Assembly (NCBI GenBank): GCA_009779195.1
Contig: WRET01000004.1
Location: forward strand, 1-64,000
DNA: 64,000 nucleotides
DNA from: Micrococcales bacterium
GTDB lineage: Bacteria > Actinomycetota > Actinomycetes > Actinomycetales > Cellulomonadaceae
Direction of reading: 5' to 3'
A program made the position numbers and the translations under genes. Below are positions 61,163 through 64,000 of this stretch, piece by piece; positions within the stretch are counted from its first letter, which is position 1; every line of letters begins with the position of its first letter. Under the pieces are notes generated by a model, which saw nothing but the letters and a program-made list of their open reading frames with translations, searched no databases and was not told the DNA's origin.

Positions 61163-62401
61163 TCAGGGGCCGAGGTGGCGGATACTGATGACGTGCACGT
61201 TGTCGGGACGGGTGTAGCTGGCTCCGGTGCCGGTCACGATGGCCAAGAACCGTGGGGGGCGTGACATCCGGGCGCTGATGCGGACCAGTTTCGCGGCGGC
61301 GGCGTCTATGACGGTGGGGTGGGGGGACAGTTTCGCCTCGACTCCTGCCCACTGCACACCGTGGACCAGCACGGCGTCGATCTCGTTGTCGCCTTCGCTG
61401 AACGCGCGGACTTCTGTCTCGTTCACCTGGGCGTAGGCGGTCAGGTCGCGGAAGACGAGAGACTCGAAGAGCTGGCCGAACGCCTCAGGGTCGTCGGTGA
61501 GGGCTTGCGGGGTCGCGCCGAGCGCTGCGGCGGCCAGGGACGGGTCGGCGAGGTGCCATTTCGGCGACTTGCGCACCTGGGCGCGAGAACGCAGGTGACC
61601 GCCCCACGCAGGCTGTTCGACGACGGTCCACAGGCGGACGAGAGCATCGGTGTATGCACTGACCGTCTTGGTGGTGACCGGCTGTCCATACAGCGCGGTG
61701 TCGGCTTCCAGGGAGCGGGAGGTGACGTAGGTGGCACTGGCACGGGCATAGGCGAACAGCAAGGCCGCGACCCGGCGTGGGTCGTGGCGGACCCCGTCCA
61801 CCGTGACGATGTCAGCACCGCCGACTGTGCGCAGGTAGTCGTGGTTGGCTGCCATGGCGTCAGCCAATGGGCGTCGCTGGTTGGACGGCCATCCGCCGGC
61901 GCACACGATCTGCGCGAGCTCGCCGATGCTCGCGGCATCGCATGCGCTGTTGACCGGCTTGCCGGCCCACAGCGCCGACAGCGACACCGTCGAGGTGGAG
62001 TGGCCTGACTCGGCCAGGCTCATCGGCTGCATGCGCACGAAGGCGAACCGCATCGCTCCGGAGTGCCGGGTGAGGTCTTCTTTCGGTGTCGCCGACCCAG
62101 CGAGGATGAACTGCCCGTCGGCCTGGCGCTCGTCCACCGCAGCACGCACGGTGTTCCACAGGTCTGGTACCAGCTGCCACTCGTCGATCAGCCGGGGTGT
62201 GGTCCCCTCGATCGCCGTCGCAGGGTCGGTCTGGGCGGCCCGTCGCAGGTCCGGACGTACGTCGAGCCGTATCGCGCTGGCGGCCAGGCGTTGGCCGGTC
62301 GTCGTCTTGCCGCACGCCTTCGGCCCTTCGAGGACGACCGCCCCCGCGCGACGAAGTGCTGCCTCCAGTTGGGCATCGACCAGTCGAGGCGCATACTCCA
62401 T
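61163..62401 (-). CDS. AAA_14/DUF4143 ATPase
   Basis: This is a 412-residue protein of the AAA_14 plus DUF4143 type. Walker A is LEGPKACGKTTTGQRLAAS (residues about 24-40) and Walker B-like LIDEWQLVPDLWN. GQFILAGSATPKEDLTRHSGAMR is the conserved sensor region. The DUF4143 half ends with FSEGDNEIDAVLVHGVQWAGVEAKLS, a PD-(D/E)XK-like E-ID-EAK pattern. Function is unsettled; such genes are patchy in distribution and often mobile. ATG 62401 (MEYAPRLVD) was chosen; the ribosome site is weak. A perfect 18-bp palindrome overlaps the promoter region just upstream, suggesting autoregulation. Confidence 0.85.
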   Translation of the reverse strand: MEYAPRLVDAQLEAALRRAGAVVLEGPKACGKTTTGQRLAASAIRLDVRPDLRRAAQTDPATAIEGTTPRLIDEWQLVPDLWNTVRAAVDERQADGQFILAGSATPKEDLTRHSGAMRFAFVRMQPMSLAESGHSTSTVSLSALWAGKPVNSACDAASIGELAQIVCAGGWPSNQRRPLADAMAANHDYLRTVGGADIVTVDGVRHDPRRVAALLFAYARASATYVTSRSLEADTALYGQPVTTKTVSAYTDALVRLWTVVEQPAWGGHLRSRAQVRKSPKWHLADPSLAAAALGATPQALTDDPEAFGQLFESLVFRDLTAYAQVNETEVRAFSEGDNEIDAVLVHGVQWAGVEAKLSPHPTVIDAAAAKLVRISARMSRPPRFLAIVTGTGASYTRPDNVHVISIRHLGP

Positions 62402-62418
62402 GGATTCAGAGTAGCACG

Positions 62419-62436
62419 TTCCCAATATTATGGGAA
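62419..62436. promoter_or_regulatory. AT-rich palindrome upstream of the DUF4143 gene
   Basis: TTCCCAATATTATGGGAA is an inverted repeat with TTCCCA/TGGGAA half-sites. It contains a CATAAT -10-like hexamer on the minus strand, about 20-35 bp before the start codon. It is likely a promoter-operator. Confidence 0.65.
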
Positions 62437-62523
62437 ACAAGCCGCTAGACGGGCCTACGGGAGCGGCCGTCGATCTGGTGATCGGACCGGTGGCAAGGTG
62501 CGGGGCACCAGACCGAGGGCGGC

Positions 62524-63189
62524 CTACGGGCGGCGGGAGAAGCGGTCCAGGAGGTCGGGGTGGCCGGCGACGATGAGGGTGTCGTTGACCGAGATGCGGG
62601 TTTCGGGTTCGGCGTAGCGGAACTCTAGGCCGGGGCTCTTGACGCCGACGACGCGGACGCCGTACTTGGTGCGCACGCGCGACTGGGCCAACGTGAAACC
62701 TTCCAGCTCGCGTGGGGGGCGCATCTTGACGATGGTGAAACCGTCTTCGACGTCGATGTAGTCCAGGAGCTTGCCGGAGACGAGGTGGGCGACGCGTTCG
62801 CCGGCCTCGACCTCGGGGCGGACGATGTGGTGCGCCCCGATACGTTCCAGGATCCGGGCGTGCTCGTTGGAGATGGCTTTGGCCCAGATCTGCTCGACGC
62901 CCATGTCGACGAGGTTGCCGGTGATGAGCACCGACGCCTCCAGGTGGGAGCCGACGGCGACGACCGCTGTGGGGTAGTCACGCACCCCCAGCTGTTCGAG
63001 GGCCACAGGGTTGGTCGCGTCAGCCTCGACCAGGGCGACGCGTCCGGCCCACAAGGCGACGAGCTCGGGGTTGCGCTCGACCGCCAGCACGTCACGTTCT
63101 GAACGGGCCAGGCTCGAGGCGATAGCCGACCCGAACCGGCCCAGGCCGATGACCAGGACGGACCCGTCGTGCGTTTTCTTGTCAGCCAA
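62524..63189 (-). CDS. trkA: Trk/Ktr potassium uptake regulatory subunit (RCK)
   Basis: This 221-residue peripheral subunit has an RCK_N Rossmann domain (VLVIGLGRFGSAIASSLAR with GxGxxG, and LVEADATNPVALEQLG) and an RCK_C domain (from about residue 135; GFTLAQSRVRTKYGVRVVGVK and RISVNDTLIVAG). It would bind nucleotide and gate the membrane channel subunit. The start is TTG 63189, overlapping the end of the upstream trkH by 8 nt, which is an unusual start codon but gives the expected N-terminus. Because the subunit contains one RCK unit, it is KtrA-like in size. Confidence 0.92.
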   Translation of the reverse strand: MADKKTHDGSVLVIGLGRFGSAIASSLARSERDVLAVERNPELVALWAGRVALVEADATNPVALEQLGVRDYPTAVVAVGSHLEASVLITGNLVDMGVEQIWAKAISNEHARILERIGAHHIVRPEVEAGERVAHLVSGKLLDYIDVEDGFTIVKMRPPRELEGFTLAQSRVRTKYGVRVVGVKSPGLEFRYAEPETRISVNDTLIVAGHPDLLDRFSRRP

Positions 63190-64000
63190 TGATCGGCCTC
63201 TCCTCGGGGAACCGGACGACCCTGCGACGGTTGCGCAGGGCCAAGGCAGCGGCGATGGTCATCGTCCCGACGCGGCCGATGAACATCAGCGCGATGAGCA
63301 CCAGCTGGGCGCTGGTGGGCAGAGTGGGAGTGATCCCGGTGGTCAACCCGCACGTGGCGTAGGCCGAGATCACCTCGAACAAGACCACGTCCAGGCTCAG
63401 CCCGGTCAGCGCCAGCATCGCCAGGCTCGCGATGAGCACCACGGTCGCGGAGATGAACACCACGGCGATGGCCACCTGGAGGATGTCGCGGGGGATCCGC
63501 CGGCCGAACGCTTCCAGGTCTCGGTCGCCGCGTGCCTCAGCGACGATCGCCAGCATCATCAACGCCAGGGTCGTGACCTTGATACCGCCCGCGGTGGACG
63601 CCGACCCGCCCCCGGCGAACATGAGCGCGTCCTGCAGCAACCAGGTGCTCTCGTGCATCTGAGCGGTCTCGACGGTGGCGAACCCTGCCGAGCGTGGCAT
63701 GACTCCGGCGAACAGCGAGGCCAGCACCGTCCCGCTCGCCGACAGCGGCTGGTGGGTCTTGGAGTTGTTCCACTCGAACGCCGCGACGAGCACCGAACCT
63801 GCGACCACCAGCGCCAGGCTCGTGACGATGGTGAGCTTGGAGTGCAACGACCAGCTGCGCGGCCGTCGCAGCCGCCGCATGACGTCGAGGATCACCGGGA
63901 AACCCAGCGACCCGATGAACACCCCGACGATCAACGGTGCCAGCACCCACCAGTCCGACGCGTACGGCACGAGCCCGTCGGCGGTGGGGACGAACCCGGC
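63182..64000 (-). CDS. trkH: Trk/Ktr potassium channel subunit, 5' end outside window
   Basis: This is the C-terminal 273 residues or so of a TrkH/KtrB-type potassium translocating subunit, with about six hydrophobic segments and the pore-loop signatures GVMPRSAGFATVET and SAYATCGLTTGITP. The final conserved helix holds MFIGRVGTMTIAAAL. The reading frame is open to the window edge (AGFVPTADGLVPYASDWW), so the start lies beyond 64000. The stop overlaps trkA, as expected for a two-subunit uptake system. Confidence 0.92.
   Translation of the reverse strand, partial: AGFVPTADGLVPYASDWWVLAPLIVGVFIGSLGFPVILDVMRRLRRPRSWSLHSKLTIVTSLALVVAGSVLVAAFEWNNSKTHQPLSASGTVLASLFAGVMPRSAGFATVETAQMHESTWLLQDALMFAGGGSASTAGGIKVTTLALMMLAIVAEARGDRDLEAFGRRIPRDILQVAIAVVFISATVVLIASLAMLALTGLSLDVVLFEVISAYATCGLTTGITPTLPTSAQLVLIALMFIGRVGTMTIAAALALRNRRRVVRFPEERPIIG

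Overview
This window reads as the chromosome of a motile, high-GC Gram-positive actinobacterium. GTG starts are frequent, third codon positions are GC-rich, and typical actinobacterial families are present: DUF501, DUF2530, DUF3027, the SCO7613-like giant membrane protein and a VanW-family protein. A mycothiol S-conjugate amidase points to mycothiol as the main thiol. A FliA-type sigma factor with flgN-flgK-flgL-fliW indicates flagella. Together these suggest a motile Micrococcales lineage close to Cellulomonadaceae, Promicromonosporaceae or Sanguibacteraceae. That placement is inference; no rRNA lies in the window.

Layout. 0.1-2.3 kb: a 158-bp MITE-like element flanked by CTAG, a Bax-inhibitor-1 protein, a tRNA gene with an unusual short-arm UAA structure, and ppx. 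2.5-5.2 kb: a PAP2-like membrane protein overlapping a Wzt/Wzm-type polysaccharide ABC exporter. 5.4-11.2 kb: gdhA with a terminator, a NERD-like protein, two conserved unknowns and typA. 11.3-18.7 kb: a small membrane protein, a proline-rich VanW protein, fdxA-dapC, and gltA behind a perfect CRP/GlxR-type palindrome. 18.8-27.1 kb: a 1433-residue SCO7613-like membrane protein, a lysozyme-like membrane protein, a TM2 protein, a LOG protein and a PIG-V-like mannosyltransferase. 27.1-33.6 kb: an EAL-HDOD protein and a compact csp / DUF3027 / sacsin-like ATPase operon.

33.6-41.1 kb is the most accessory-looking stretch. It has a short-tandem-repeat intergenic region, an orphan small gene, and a PD-(D/E)XK-like protein with a RAMA-like C-terminus. 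Divergent from that gene is a 1616-residue caspase-like / P-loop ATPase / double WD40 propeller protein, followed 9 bp later by a small acidic gene. This is the best candidate for a poorly described conflict or signalling system.

41.2-47.7 kb is housekeeping: an AI-2E transporter, greA, mca, a nitrilase-family amidase, DUF501, rhomboid and cyclophilin. 48.1-61.1 kb is a motility and signalling block: two overlapping GGDEF proteins, a SpoIIE-HATPase-STAS fusion, a lone class III aminotransferase, a universal stress protein, DUF2530, FliA, FlgN-FlgK-FlgL-FliW and a second EAL-HDOD protein. Three upstream regions (27.2, 48.0 and 56.5 kb) carry the same sigma-28-like pattern, TNNA/TCAC-N15-(G/A)CCGATG. 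This suggests one FliA regulon joining flagellar hook assembly with c-di-GMP signalling. 61.1-64.0 kb: a DUF4143 ATPase with its own palindrome, then trkA and a truncated trkH running off the window.
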